64,000 bases of DNA from Rhodosorus marinus (Eukaryota > Rhodophyta > Stylonematophyceae > Stylonematales > Stylonemataceae). The translations under genes were made by a program, and so were the position numbers. The stretch covers positions 1,612,001-1,676,000 of the forward strand of contig JAMWBK010000003.1 in NCBI GenBank assembly GCA_029953675.1. Reading direction: 5' to 3'. Under the pieces are notes generated by a model. It saw only the letters and a list, made by a program, of their open reading frames with translations. It ran no database searches and was not told the origin of the DNA. Each line of letters opens with the position of its first letter. Position 1 is the first letter of the stretch. Positions 1 to 10,765 of the stretch are shown in pieces.

Positions 1-1135
1 CAACTTCAAGAACTCCGCCACTAACAAACGCCATCGAATCAATCTCACCCACACACCTAATCCTGCTCCAAAATTTTATTTTGAAGCCACAAAATTTTCA
101 AGAAAAGAATTCTCACTTCAAAGACCTCAAAAACTAGACACAAGCAAAGTCACCGCACGCCCTCCCCGCCTCCTAAAAAACTAAAAGATCTCGTCCTAAT
201 ATCCCCTTTCACACACCAACCTCTTCATCCCCATCAAATTTCGAACCCCTGAAATTGCACACCCACAAAGCGCCTCTTCATCATCCCCCTTTTCACGCCA
301 TGTAGAAAACATAATTAATTAAAGAAAAAATCCACAAACAGCCTGTCTTATCTTAAGGACAGATTGTCCACTGACTCTCTCGGAGAATACGAAAAATAAA
401 TAAAACTTAATGCACAGCCTGTCAAACGCAAATTTGTTTTGGGACAGCCTGTCTGGAGCTGTCTTTAGTTGGATTTTTTGTTGTTTTTTTGGTTCGAGGG
501 TTGGTTCCCTGCTTTGGCCTTCAGTAATAGGTGAAGAGAGCTTAGCTCCGTACTCGTAGTGCTATTTTGTATAGTACAAGACTGATCAACCAGACCGATC
601 GAAATCAAGCAACATTGCCCCTAAAGCAGCCTACAAACCAGTCTGGTTTTTTTGTTCTTGCTTTGATAGTCTTGTACTCTGGTTTACACTGTCATCAGGT
701 TTAATGTCAAGCTAGAATAAATCTTTTTGGTATCTGATTAGACCGATCTATGCAGTGTGGTGCTTCTCCACGCGACCCCTCCGGCAGAAGTGCTGAAATT
801 GGAACCACAGATTTCAAGCAGCCGATTATTCGGTACGTTTGTACAGCTGGAGGGCCCATCGGGTGGTAGCGAAGCCCTTGTGCTCGAGACAAAAGTTCAG
901 GTGGCGATGCAGCAGAACCAACGGGCAGACTTTCCTAGAAAAACCCCGCTCTCCCACAGGCGCTGCTTGAGCTCATTATATCAGCGTTTAGAAGCTGCGT
1001 ACATTTGGCGTAAATGATTCCACAGGCGGTCCAGCCTTTAAAGCTTAAATAGTCGTTGATTACAGGTATGAGCAGCCCGCAAAGCGGACACGACCTGTAC
1101 TTCGCTGGACTTCTCAAGTTCTACCGCAAATTCCG
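1..1135. other. Intergenic region, no gene supported
   Basis: Only short shadow frames occur here. The left part is A/C-rich. Four copies of a short palindromic motif of the GACAG-N-CTGTC type occur at 337-454. An imperfect inverted repeat (574-589 with 662-677) encloses a perfect odd palindrome at 635-649. The stretch 700-1135 lies just 3' of the MINDY gene and probably holds its 3' UTR. Confidence 0.6.
337..454. repeat. Cluster of GACAG-N-CTGTC palindromes
   Basis: Four related sites lie within 118 bp: ACAGCCTGTC near 338, GGACAGATTGTCC at 357-369, ACAGCCTGTC at 414-423 and GGGACAGCCTGTCT at 441-454. Each is a near-perfect inverted repeat around one central base. Similar sites recur at 14435-14446, 51911-51966 and 57415-57425, always between genes. 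They could be protein-binding sites or footprints of a short mobile element; the sequence does not decide. Confidence 0.6.
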
Positions 1136-2785
1136 TTATTGTTGCCAGCAGGAAGAGCTGATGCTCTTGCTCTTGTCAGATGCCGGCTGGGGCGTGCTCG
1201 AAGGCGTGGTCGATGGCGTAGTCGATGGCGTAGTCGATGGCGTACTTGTATGTGTCGCCTTGCGAGTCTGCCGAGGAGCCCGTGTGGCCTGACCTCTGCT
1301 TTTGCTTACTTCCATCTCGTGCAGCTTTTTGGCGAGCTTGTAATCCTCATCTTCGTCCTGATTTGAGCTGGACGCTTCACCGCCTGTGGTCGTACTGGGC
1401 TTGGGCGCCTTCGATTTGGGTTTTAAAACCTTCCGATTTTCCTCTGCTTGCAGACGCTCAGCCAGGTCTTGGTCTTTCCTATCCACTCCTCGGAATGGAT
1501 CATAAGCCTGTCATCCAGTGGACACGTTCAGCCCTTGGACAAGATTAAAAAAGTTGGCCTGGTAGATACTCACTACCAAGTCAAAGTTGAAGAATTGGGA
1601 TTCGCCATGAATCCCAATGAATTTGTCCCATACGATCTCCGGTTCGTGCAGATAACCCTGAAACATTGCAGTCCTACTTGTTACCAATTTGCCCAGGACG
1701 TTCCGAGCAAGCTTTTTGGCGCAACTTACCAGGTCGGAAACGAGCAGAAACAGTTTCCCGTCTCGTCTGGTCAAGGTCGAGAAGTGGTTGTTTCGGAAGA
1801 AGACGCAGATTTCGTTCTCTCCGACTACGGAAGACAGTGCGTGAAACCCGTGAAGGGTTAGCTGGGAAGGATTATCTTCCAGGAAGTCACGCGCCAGCTT
1901 TGCTATTACTTGTCTTTTTGAACTCTCTTCCGAATTCATCCCATTTTCCTGAGCATTTTTTCTTCATGCGTCAATAAACACTTTCCAGGAGCTTGCTGCG
2001 TTCAGTTCATACTCACCAGCTGCCCGTACTGGTCACTAGAAGCGGTAATAATCAGGTCCACTAGCTGATTATAGGACAACTTCGCAAAGGACTCAAAACT
2101 AGATGGATCTTGAGGATCAACGAGCCATCCGTGCACCAGTCGAACACGACACATATCAAAGCAGCTCAACTCTGGTGTAAACTCGAATGCATCCGGGGCA
2201 TTAAATCTCACATTCACATCGATTCCTGAGAAGCAAAAAAAACATGCGAGAGCAAAATTAGCAACTCTGCTGTCTACAAGCCTGCGCGGAGAATGATTAA
2301 ACAAAACCTACCGCTTTTCAGTTTCGGAAGCGTGGTGATCACATCGGCTAGATTCTGCTGTTCATTTGCTACAATTTCCTCGTCTCCTTCTCTAAGCAAT
2401 GGGTTCGCTCGAAATATGTATTCGGTGATCTTCCCAATGAGCATCTCCTCATTTACATAGGACATGTCCTCGTGGATATCAATATTCCCTCTAAGCAAAA
2501 GCGCATTCGCTGCAAAAACATATCCAACATAGAGCAACAGAGGCATTTCAGCAAAAATTCTGAACACATTCAATTGGCAAATACAGCCAAACGAACGCAT
2601 AGAGTATTTGATGCCACTCCCTTACAAATTGCCAGCAACGGACATGGCCCGTTCCTATTCTGGAGCAGAACAGCGTACTTCTTCCCAGTAGAACGCTCAG
2701 TTATCCACTTAATCCGATAGTTATCTTCAAATTCTTCACTCGGCATATTTACTCTTATCCTCTTCTGTCCATCTACAGCATCCAA
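1136..2785 (-). CDS. MINDY-1/2-type deubiquitinase
   Basis: MINDY enzymes are cysteine proteases that trim K48-linked ubiquitin chains. I read six exons: 2785-2626, 2509-2312, 2225-2017, 1948-1730, 1657-1574 and 1507-1136, giving about 413 residues. All phases close. The catalytic block QNRNGPCPLLAI is near residue 48, with the Gln six places before the Cys. It is followed by GIDVNVRF, the HGWLVDP block, and FFRNNHFST carrying the catalytic His. The C-terminus has two ubiquitin-binding MIU-like stretches, DQDLAERLQAEE and DYKLAKKLHEME, then a Thr/Pro/Ser repeat made by a 12-bp DNA repeat. The exon 5 donor is ambiguous (after 1577 or 1574, both in phase). The start is the first Met before the conserved YRIKWI block. 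Family assignment is firm; the choice between MINDY-1 and MINDY-2 is not meaningful here. Confidence 0.9.
1205..1243 (-). repeat. 12-bp tandem repeat inside the MINDY gene
   Basis: Three perfect-to-near-perfect copies of the 12-mer TCGATGGCGTAG sit in tandem. On the minus strand they encode the repeated tetrapeptide TPST in the disordered tail of the deubiquitinase. Because 12 is divisible by three, copy-number change would not shift the frame. Confidence 0.85.
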
Positions 2786-3325
2786 TACTCTCTATCCGTC
2801 GCTTCCATCCACCCTTCCCCCCAAAACTATCTCAACCCTATCCTCTAGATTCCTTTAAATTCAATCCACAGCCTCCTCCATCCTCGTTGCTTGGAGTACC
2901 ATCCAGTACAATCGAGTACGTTAGATTTTATTATATTAAACTAATTAATTACCGATGACCTGGGCTTAGTACAATGTGTGTTGATACTATAAATAGGTTC
3001 CGCTGATATGTAGTATTGAAACTCATCATAGTACATCCTAGTACAATCATATTTTCATATTTCACAAACTACTTGTCTTTCTAGGATATAGTACAGGTGT
3101 CTGTGTCGTACTAGCGGATGGATATCCGAGCTTTGGTGTTCCTGAACCACGGCATCAACCGTACAATATTAGTGTCGAATAGTTTTTCATATTTTGCGTA
3201 ATTAAATGTAAGTTTTTCTGGATAGTAAACTTATCCAGCGTGCGGGCGAGGCTAGGGTTTCCGTAGCTGTTAGTCAATTCTCTTTTCTCGCTTGGGGAAC
3301 GACGGTCGGTGTCTCCCAGCATCAC
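2786..3325. other. Intergenic region upstream of the MINDY gene
   Basis: The first 85 bases are C/A-rich on the plus strand, so G/T-rich in the direction of MINDY transcription, which fits a promoter or leader. Between 2893 and 3110 the pentamer AGTAC occurs about eight times, mostly as AGTACA. No coding sequence is supported. Confidence 0.5.
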
Positions 3326-3764
3326 TTACATTGGCTGGTTGCGCTCTCTCTCAGCAGGTTTCTTGTAGAGACGCTGGACCTGCACGACGATCCCCAGAGG
3401 CTGTGTCTTTTCCGTTGGTCGACTTCTACTGTTGCATCCGTTGTCACTGAACATGGATTGGAGCCATGTCCTGTGTGTTGTCACGATCAATAGCCATCGC
3501 TGTTTCGGAACTCTCCTGAGATGCTGGTCGAGAAGCCCGACCCGCACATCCATACGAGTTGCTCTACTGGTAGTCGAAGCGACTTACCATGGTTGACTCC
3601 GAGCTCCTCTGCGATGTAGATTGGAGCCGCTCAAGTACATCATTGGCTCGTTCGGAAAGCATAGGCGACTTAGTTTGGTTCTCGTCTGTGATGATAGATT
3701 GGAGAGGCTCAAGTACATCATTGGCACGTTCGAAGCGCATAGGTATCAACTGAGGTAAATGCAT
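3326..3764 (-). CDS. Doubtful small two-exon gene with internal repeat
   Basis: I do not recognise this gene. Exon 1 (3764-3587) opens with Met and encodes a peptide holding two near copies of a block, FERANDVLEPLQS and SERANDVLERLQS. These come from an 80-bp DNA repeat (3618-3671 and 3698-3750). It ends at a good GTAAGT donor. Downstream, an acceptor near 3520 could join a second exon in phase, ending at 3326 after an Arg-rich stretch. A second acceptor six bases on gives a different, shorter tail. Neither reading matches a known family. The repeat may equally be non-coding. Confidence 0.25.
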
Positions 3765-3850
3765 TATTTTTATTGACTGTGGCTTATGGACTGTGCAAAC
3801 ATGCTTGCGAAATATGGTTCCTTCCTCTTACAAGGAAAAAAAACCGCTAA

Positions 3851-4567
3851 TCAGCATAGTTTTGAAACGTCCATGTTTAGATATTCTTTCTCGTGTTTCG
3901 TGACATATGCTTTCGTCTCCTTGGTCTCTTCCTCGAGCATGGAGATGAACGTCATTTGACTTCTCCAGTAGGCCACATACGCAGTATTGAACATGACTTT
4001 TCTCTTGCTGTACACGCGCTTCATCTTAGTTAGAAGGGAGTCGGACATGGCGATGTAGTTCTTCCTCAACACCTCCGTGCTTTCCTCGAATCTCGCGATC
4101 TTCTCGTGGTCAACGCGTTTGGCCCTTTCCAGGTGAGATATCTTCTCGACCCCAGCTTTGTAGTTCGCATACGCCTCTTCCAAGTACTTGGACTCCTTGA
4201 GCACTGCGTTGATTTCAACAAGGTATTCCTGAACCTTAAAATCCATTCTCCTGCCCGGAAGTGTCAGATCTTCGTTGCTGTAGGTCTTCGCAATGTTGTT
4301 GCAATGTTCAGATCCCTGCTTGAACACCTGCCTGTATTCATCATCGTCAGGATAGACATTTGCGAAGTTCTCAAACTGAAACTTTATTCCTCGGTAAAGC
4401 TTTGCCCATTGCTGCTGGCTCCAGATGATACTATTAGAGCTCTCCTCAAGAGCGCTGGATATGTTGCACAACCTCTGCACATACTCGTCAATATCACTAT
4501 TTCCAGTCGGTGCAGGGCCATTGACCTTACGCTGCACAGACCTCTTGAAATTCGTGATCATTCCCAT
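3851..4567 (-). CDS. BAR-domain protein (Rvs161/BIN3-like)
   Basis: An uninterrupted frame of 238 residues. BAR proteins dimerise into a curved helical bundle that senses or bends membranes in endocytosis and actin patch dynamics. The N-terminus NFKRSVQRKV could form an amphipathic, membrane-inserting helix. The rest is heptad-rich helix typical of the amphiphysin/Rvs161 group, with an ending close to that of the short, SH3-less members. Length fits Rvs161 and BIN3 (about 250-265 residues), which also lack an SH3 domain. The start is the first Met of the frame; a second Met two codons later is equally usable. The upstream plus-strand sequence is strongly C-rich. Assignment to the BAR fold is likely; the exact subfamily is inferred. 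Confidence 0.8.
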   Translation of the reverse strand: MGMITNFKRSVQRKVNGPAPTGNSDIDEYVQRLCNISSALEESSNSIIWSQQQWAKLYRGIKFQFENFANVYPDDDEYRQVFKQGSEHCNNIAKTYSNEDLTLPGRRMDFKVQEYLVEINAVLKESKYLEEAYANYKAGVEKISHLERAKRVDHEKIARFEESTEVLRKNYIAMSDSLLTKMKRVYSKRKVMFNTAYVAYWRSQMTFISMLEEETKETKAYVTKHEKEYLNMDVSKLC

Positions 4568-5725
4568 CCTAGCAAATAACTCAGGTCCAACACTCAGTCC
4601 ACTAGCCAGCTCCTATCACCCAATACCAACCAACGCCCACTCTCCCATCAACAGCTTAACCAAGCTAACCCCCATCCTTCACATGCATGCCCCTTTTCCA
4701 TTTCAACCCTAAACTCCTGAAAATCGGTGTCCCCATATCTTCCCGACCGATGCAAATCAATTTTACACAAAAGTTTTGTTCGAGTTCTACCAGTCAACAG
4801 TACCCAAAGAAAACGGCTAGTTTTCTAATTTAAATTTCAACAGCAGCCAATGAAAAGGATTGGAATTTTTATTGTAATATTATATATAGGTATGAAATCT
4901 TAACGCCTAGTTTTTAATACTCGAAGAGGGATCGGGAAGGTTTTGGAAATCGATCGTATCCCGAATTCAACAGGCTTGCATGATGAATTCGGTCTGGGCG
5001 TTCTATCAGTCATTCCTGCGCGAGCCTCCAAATCTGCTTAAACTGGACTGATTTCGTGGAATCGAAAAAAACACAAGCGATACCTGCATGGCATGCATCG
5101 TTCCAAATCGTGGAACTACAGGTCATGTGTAACCTAGTAGTTAGTTTCTGAGCACTTCGCGTCTAGCTCTGGTCTACACGCTAGTGGTTTTTCACTTGTA
5201 AAGGCAAGTGCAGAATCTGACTTCAGGTGAACAATTCGTGTTAACCATATCGTGTTTCCCCTAGCAGCTTATCCGTGCCAGAGGCCCTTGTGCGATTAAG
5301 TATGCTTCAGTTTAGGTTGCGGGAGACTGACGACTGGCATTTTTCAATACCACCATGCATGCACCTTCGCACGTCTCCGGCGTCGTCATATGGATGTGTG
5401 ATACATATCAACGACGTCCTGCGTGTCCCCTGCTGCGCAAAAACCCCGGATTTGGGAATGCGGTTGCCGAGGGATTCTCTAACAATAGGACATCTATTTG
5501 ACCTTTCAGCTAGACTTCAGTATTATTTCTTGGTAATCCGTTCCATGCCCGTTACTCCGACGCGGTGGGTATCACTTGTGGTCGAAAGGTGAATTCAATT
5601 TTTTTTGTTCCAACGGTTGTTGTACACCTCGAGGGTCTATTTTTACAATGCCCCCAAAGGTTAGCGTCTTCAAGCGCAAGTCAATATTTGCATTGCCTCT
5701 TTTGGAATTTATGAAGGGTCCAATT
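4568..5725. other. Intergenic region, no gene supported
   Basis: The part next to the BAR gene (4568-4720) is C-rich on the plus strand. The rest is mixed and AT-rich around 4850-4920. Plus-strand frames at 5275-5592 and 5576-5842 have no family likeness, and the second runs antisense into the last exon of the AAA ATPase, so I treat them as chance. Confidence 0.5.
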
Positions 5726-8423
5726 TCAGCTGATTATGTTCACCCCTTTCGCTGTCCTAATGTAGTTATCGTAAAATTCAATCTGTTGTGTGCTTGTTCG
5801 CGGTTTGACACGCGCCAATGCAGTTTCGTAGTGGTGTGGTAGGACTTCTCGTGCATTGGCCACGTCCTCTTCCATTGCGACGAGCGCGGCCTGGAAAATG
5901 TTAGCTATTTTGTCAGCCAGTGGAAGGAAAACCCGTCCTACAAAAAAATAGGGAGATATTACACGGTTAAATAACCTACCTCACGCACAAGCGCAGCTAT
6001 CTCCGCCCCGCTGTATCCCTCCATCCGTTCAGCGAGAGACGCGACGTTTACCCTCGCGCAGGGCTGCGTGCGCATATGGATCCTGAGAATTTGACTCCTG
6101 GCATCCAAGTCCGGCAATCCAACATAAACCAGAGAATCAATTCTTCCCGGTCGGAGCAAGGCCTGGTCGATCATATCCGGACGATTTGTTGCACACATAA
6201 TGACGACCGATGTCTTGGAGTCTGCAGCGATGCCGTCCATTTCCACAAGAAGCTGAGCGAGAACTCTGTCCTCCGGCCCGCCCCTACCCCTGGAACCAGC
6301 CAGTGCATCCACCTCGTCGAAGAATATGACTGAAGGAGCGACCGATCTCGCCCGACGAAATATTGACCGGACTGCTTTTTCGGAATCGCCAACATATTTG
6401 GACAGCAGCTCCGGGCCTTTGACTGAGAGAAAGTTCACCTTCGCTTCCGTGGCTACGGCCTGGGCCAATAAAGTCTTGCTACACCCCGGGGGTCCGAACA
6501 GAAGCACCCCAGCGGGAGGGCTGATTCCTAAGTCTTCAAACTGTTGTGAGTTCGTTGCAACTGCCCAGCGAACAGCTTCCTTGAGTCGAAGCTTAGCCTC
6601 CTCATTCCCACCAACGTCTTCCCAGTTCACCCTCGGCGTCTCCACGGATACATCTCGAAGAGCGCTTGGTTTTGTAGCCCGAAGACCATTGAAAAGGTCT
6701 TCTTTCCAGACAGTTGTGCAGCTGGTGTTTCTCATGATTGAAGATCTCACTGCCTCTCTCCAAAGGCCGGCCAAATCTGCTCCCACGTATCCATGCGCAA
6801 CATTCGCTACATCCTGAACGTCTTCCATAGTGAACTCGATGTCCTCTTCTTTGCACTGTCCAGAGAAGCAAGCCGGGGGGGATTCTGAGACCACAAGTCA
6901 TCAAAGTGTGTTCTATGAAGGCTGACTTACCTGAGCGGCGTAGGCTTTGAGGATTTGAAATCTGGCTTCTGACGATGGAACAGCAACCTCAATCTCTCGA
7001 TCAAACCTTCCCGCTCTCCTCATTGCGCCGTCCAGAGCATCTGGACGGTTAGTCGTTCCGATCACGAACACGCCCGATTCTACTCCATCCATACAGGTCA
7101 GCAGAGTCGTCGTCATCCGAATATCCGCATCAGAAGCATCGAAATCGTCTCGTCGCACGCATATTGCGTCTACCTCATCCAGGACAATCACACAAGGCTT
7201 CTCCCTCGCTGCTTTCTTGAAAATCTGCTGAAGGCTCCTCTCCGAGTCGCCTGTTAGACCAGATGCTCCACTATCAGTTTTCATCATTCACAACAAGCAT
7301 GTGCTAGTTTCCTGGAAAACCTCACACCTAGTAAGCTTCCTAGCAGCTCTGCGCTATTGACGAACTCCATTGCTCCATTGGTCTCTTCTGCAATCTGAAC
7401 AGCGAGCAAGGTTTTTCCCGTACCTGGCGGACCATACAGCAGCGCTCCCTTCGGACGAACAACTCCACTGTTAGATTCGATTCCCAAGTTATCATTTGCG
7501 ATGCCTGCTGCCCATAAAAGATCGCGTAGGGCTATACTTTCACTGTCTAGGCCCATGACTGGCTGTCGAGTTGGAGCCCTTACAATACCACCCAGACTTG
7601 ATCTCAGCTTCTGAGCTCCAGGCTTACCCGCGCCGTTGCCTCTCTGCGCATTTGCTTGCACAAACAATGTATCGGAGCACACCTTCGATATGAAAGAAAG
7701 TCCTTCGCATGTTGCTCCTGGGCTGTCCAGTTCTGAGATCACATTATCGATTGTTGCCGAGATTTGTCGCCCGCAGTAGGTAGTGGAGAATCGGTGCCCC
7801 TCCATGATCATTACATTCTGGAGCTTGTCCTTAATGTCAACCAAACTTGCTTCAGGAATATCTGAATCTGAGCTGAGCACAACTCGTCTAGCAAGAAGAG
7901 GATGATCCGAAGGAACTACGGAAAGGGATAGTCGAGCATAGTTAGGCAAAGTCTTCGAGACTGTGCTCTTTGTGGCAGGGCTCGAGTTCCCCTTCCTGCC
8001 ACTAGACGATCTTCTGGATTTCGCAGGGCTAGCCTTGGATGGCGACATCTGTTTCGGAGGTGGACCATATTCAGAGTACGGAATCCCCAAGGACGCAAAA
8101 CAAATCTCAGGCAGCGCGACGTAAGCCCTCGGAACACTCTTCAGGGGCCAAGCAATGGCCAAACATCTCCTGTTCCCTATCGATAACGAGCCGATCTCTT
8201 CTGCAAGGTCGCTATCGTTCCCAGAACTCTTAAACTCGAATAGTATCGTCTGACCGAGACGACAATTATTCTCCAAGAGGTCACCAACATACATACACGC
8301 CACTCCAACATCCCTCAGATATTCCGGCGGTGGGCCGGGAACAGGTCGACCCTTTTGAGGCCGTAAACAGACATCGAGACTCAAGAGCTTAAACTCAAAA
8401 GCCTCAGAACTATCCATTTTCAT
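5726..8423 (-). CDS. AFG2: AFG2/SPATA5-type double AAA ATPase
   Basis: A CDC48-like unfoldase. In yeast AFG2 (Drg1) strips Rlp24 from cytoplasmic pre-60S ribosomes; SPATA5 is the animal counterpart. Four exons: 8423-7328, 7250-6931, 6855-5980 and 5890-5726, total 818 residues, close to yeast (780) and human (893). Domain D1 has Walker A GPPGTGKT and Walker B VIVLDEVD, with an Arg-finger region MRRAGRFDRE. Domain D2 has Walker A GPPGCSKT, whose Cys-Ser is diagnostic for this subfamily, then VIFFDEVDALAG and LLRPGRID. The last exon carries the conserved helical tail (AALVAMEEDV...). The N-terminal 250 residues form the substrate-binding double-psi-barrel region. Start could be Met1 or Met3. The gene shares a 157-bp divergent promoter region with the methyltransferase. 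Confidence 0.95.
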
Positions 8424-8580
8424 CCATCAAGTATGAAGCAGCCCCCTTATTCACCTCAAGCTCTACCCCCTTAACTCAAGGATCAACAGCCAGAAACTTC
8501 ACGGTCGATACTCGTGAAACCCACTCTACGGCTGATGAAGACCAACTGATGAAAGATGAGAGATCATTGATGACGAAAGA
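8424..8580. promoter_or_regulatory. Divergent promoter region, AFG2 and methyltransferase
   Basis: Only 157 bp separate the two start codons, so both promoters and leaders must lie here or overlap the genes. I see no TATA box. The half next to AFG2 is C-rich on the plus strand and the half next to the methyltransferase is purine-rich, so each gene has a G-rich leader on its own coding strand. Confidence 0.6.
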
Positions 8581-9950
8581 ATGAGTTTTGAACTGGATTA
8601 CACAGCGTACTTACGCGCAAAAGTAGCAATCGATGATGAAGCTCTTAACAAACGTGTTTATGGCTCATTCGTATCGCACTTGGAAGCGTTGTCAGTCTCG
8701 AAGAGTGGTCCGCTGCGCATACTCGAAGTCGCTGGAGGCATCGGGACGATGATTGTTCGCGTAAGAGTCTGGTCTTGCTCACTTAATGAGCGGAGTTCCG
8801 ATTACTTGCCAGATCCTAAGCGGGTACTTGTGCCTATTTCACTCCCTTCTTAGATCTGTCGAGACTCTCCCTCGCTGCTTGGGAAGAAAGTCTGCTATGA
8901 TCTTGTTGACGTGAAGAAAAGCAACCTGTGGTCGGCGGCCGAGTACTTACGAGAGAATATCGTCAAGGAGGGAGAGACGTTCAGTGTATTTGATGGTCTA
9001 GATAGTTTGGGCAGCGCGAAAGAGCAGTTTGGTTATTCAATAGGCAGCCACTATGCATCGAGCCGCGGAGATGGCCACATATCCTGTGTTCTAGGTGACC
9101 TTCAGGTAAATCTTATCTGTAGTGACGGTCTGGAATACGCCAGCAAGGTGCGCTTTTCAAGAAGAACTGTAGAGCGCTAAGCTCCTTGTTCGCTGAGATA
9201 TCTGAGTTTTCTGGTTCTGCTTTGTGGTGTCAGAACCGGATATACGACGTGGTGATATCTGCAGCGTTCTTAGACCTTGTAGACATCGATTCAGCAGTTA
9301 TGGACTTGAGCTCGGCGATGTGTGAATCCTCACTGCTGTATCTGCCCATCAACTTTGATGGTGTAACTCACTTCGAGCCGGACGTCCCCACATGCGCCGA
9401 AGAGGGTTTTGCAAGTCTGGTCGAGGAAAGATTTCACCTGGCGATGGGCTCGCCGTCTGGCTACTCTCGCAGTCGCACTGGGAGGAAGCTGATGAGATCC
9501 TTCGCAAGGGCAGAGGAAGTCTCTCTGGAGTCATTTGGTAGCTCTTCTTGGGCGGTCTTTCCATACAAGGGTAAGGATTCTTGCCAGGAGCCCAACCACC
9601 CTACCTAACAGCAGCTTACGGCAGAAAGAGTCCTCTAACCTAATCCACCAGGAGCTTACAAGGAGGACGAAAAGTATTTCCTGCACAGTATCCTGACGTT
9701 CATGGAAGAAACCCTAAGACAGGATGATACCCTTGACAATAGGCTGCTATCAGAGTGAGTCGAAACTTGTGTGGAGTCTCATGCATGCCCAACAGCATTT
9801 CCCTCCGCTGAAACATAAGTTCGTCTACCCTGCAAAATCCCGCGCAGTTACATCGAAGGGAGAAGAACTCAAATCAAAAACGCTCAACTCTTCTACCTTG
9901 CTCATAACGTCGACTACTTGGCTGTGAAGTCATTGCCTTCAAAGGCATGA
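8581..9950 (+). CDS. Uncharacterised SAM-dependent methyltransferase
   Basis: Class I methyltransferase fold; substrate unknown. Five exons: 8581-8760, 8854-9105, 9144-9570, 9652-9754 and 9848-9950, total 354 residues with all phases closing. The SAM-binding glycine loop is ILEVAGGIGTM near residue 56. Further conserved-looking blocks are YDVVISAAFLDLVD, LLYLPINFDGVTHFEP and, near the end, a Gln-Ala-type block LFYLAHNVDYLAVK. This block order recurs in an uncharacterised methyltransferase group known from bacteria and fungi. The second intron is only 38 nt (9106-9143) and is the least certain junction. The start follows at once after the AFG2 divergent region. Confidence 0.82.
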
Positions 9951-10765
9951 CAAAACAGCCGTAACACAGCTCAACGATGTCAACATCGAATACTTCGAAA
10001 ATCTTCAGATCAAAGCTATACAGAGATTACAATCAGAGGTCCGGCCTGCTTCTACCCCTGCGTTTATATTGTGCGAGGTATGGTACGTACGTGTTGACTT
10101 GGTGTCCCACGTGAGGTAAATAGCCGAATGTGTTTCGTCACGTAGGCCTCCCAAATGGGATGAGGCCTATCCCCAATGAACAAGGTTGCAGAACCCATCC
10201 CGGTCAAAATCCACTAACCTCTAAAGCAAAAATGGAGGCGTGCTCTCGGTCTGTTGCCTAAGGTCCAATTCGCTGGCCTTAAGTTCCCAATTAAGCCGAC
10301 CTGTCTACTAACCACAAGAAGCAAAAAAATTCTTGGAGCGGAATACCAAGGTAGTCAGTGCAGATAGAAAGCATTTCTAGGCCCATACCACCACACTAAG
10401 AAGCGCAGAGCCTGGACTGTTATCTTAGTAAAGATCGGAGTATCCTATCAATCAAATCGCGTTTACTGTCAGCTCGAAAAATTGTATAAAAAAGAGTATT
10501 AGAGGTTCACGTGGAGCCATGGCCAATAATACTCACAAGTCGTTGATGTTTCTTTTGTATTTCAAGTTCGGTTTGGGTTTGGCCAGGTAAATATTTTGAA
10601 ATTTCATTCACCTTCCTTTCGTGACGGCTGACACTGTTGCTAAAGAGACACTGGTATTTAACGGACTGGTTTGGAGGTTGGAGAGGTTGGAGAGGTTGAA
10701 GAGGTTGGAGAGGTTTTGGGAGTGTTGAAGAAGAGCGTATTGGTTCTTGAGGGTATTTAGAAAGT
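9951..10765. other. Intergenic region upstream of zinc-finger gene
   Basis: No coding sequence is supported. At 10672-10716 a GA/GT-rich tandem of the 9-mer GAGGTTGGA (about five copies, some degenerate) lies about 50 bp upstream of the zinc-finger start codon and may be part of its promoter or leader. Confidence 0.55.
10672..10716 (+). repeat. GAGGTTGGA 9-bp tandem repeat in leader
   Basis: About five tandem 9-mers, purine- and T-rich with almost no C, directly before the zinc-finger gene. This is the clearest local example of the G-rich coding-strand leader seen before many genes in the window. Confidence 0.8.

Noticed and set aside
935-1117. A minus-strand peptide with CPLCG next to the MINDY tail
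   Set aside because: Only one Cys pair, a stop codon separates it from the MINDY frame, and no splice pair restores a zinc-binding domain.
5275-5842. Two plus-strand frames
   Set aside because: No conserved pattern; the second overlaps the last exon of AFG2 in antisense.
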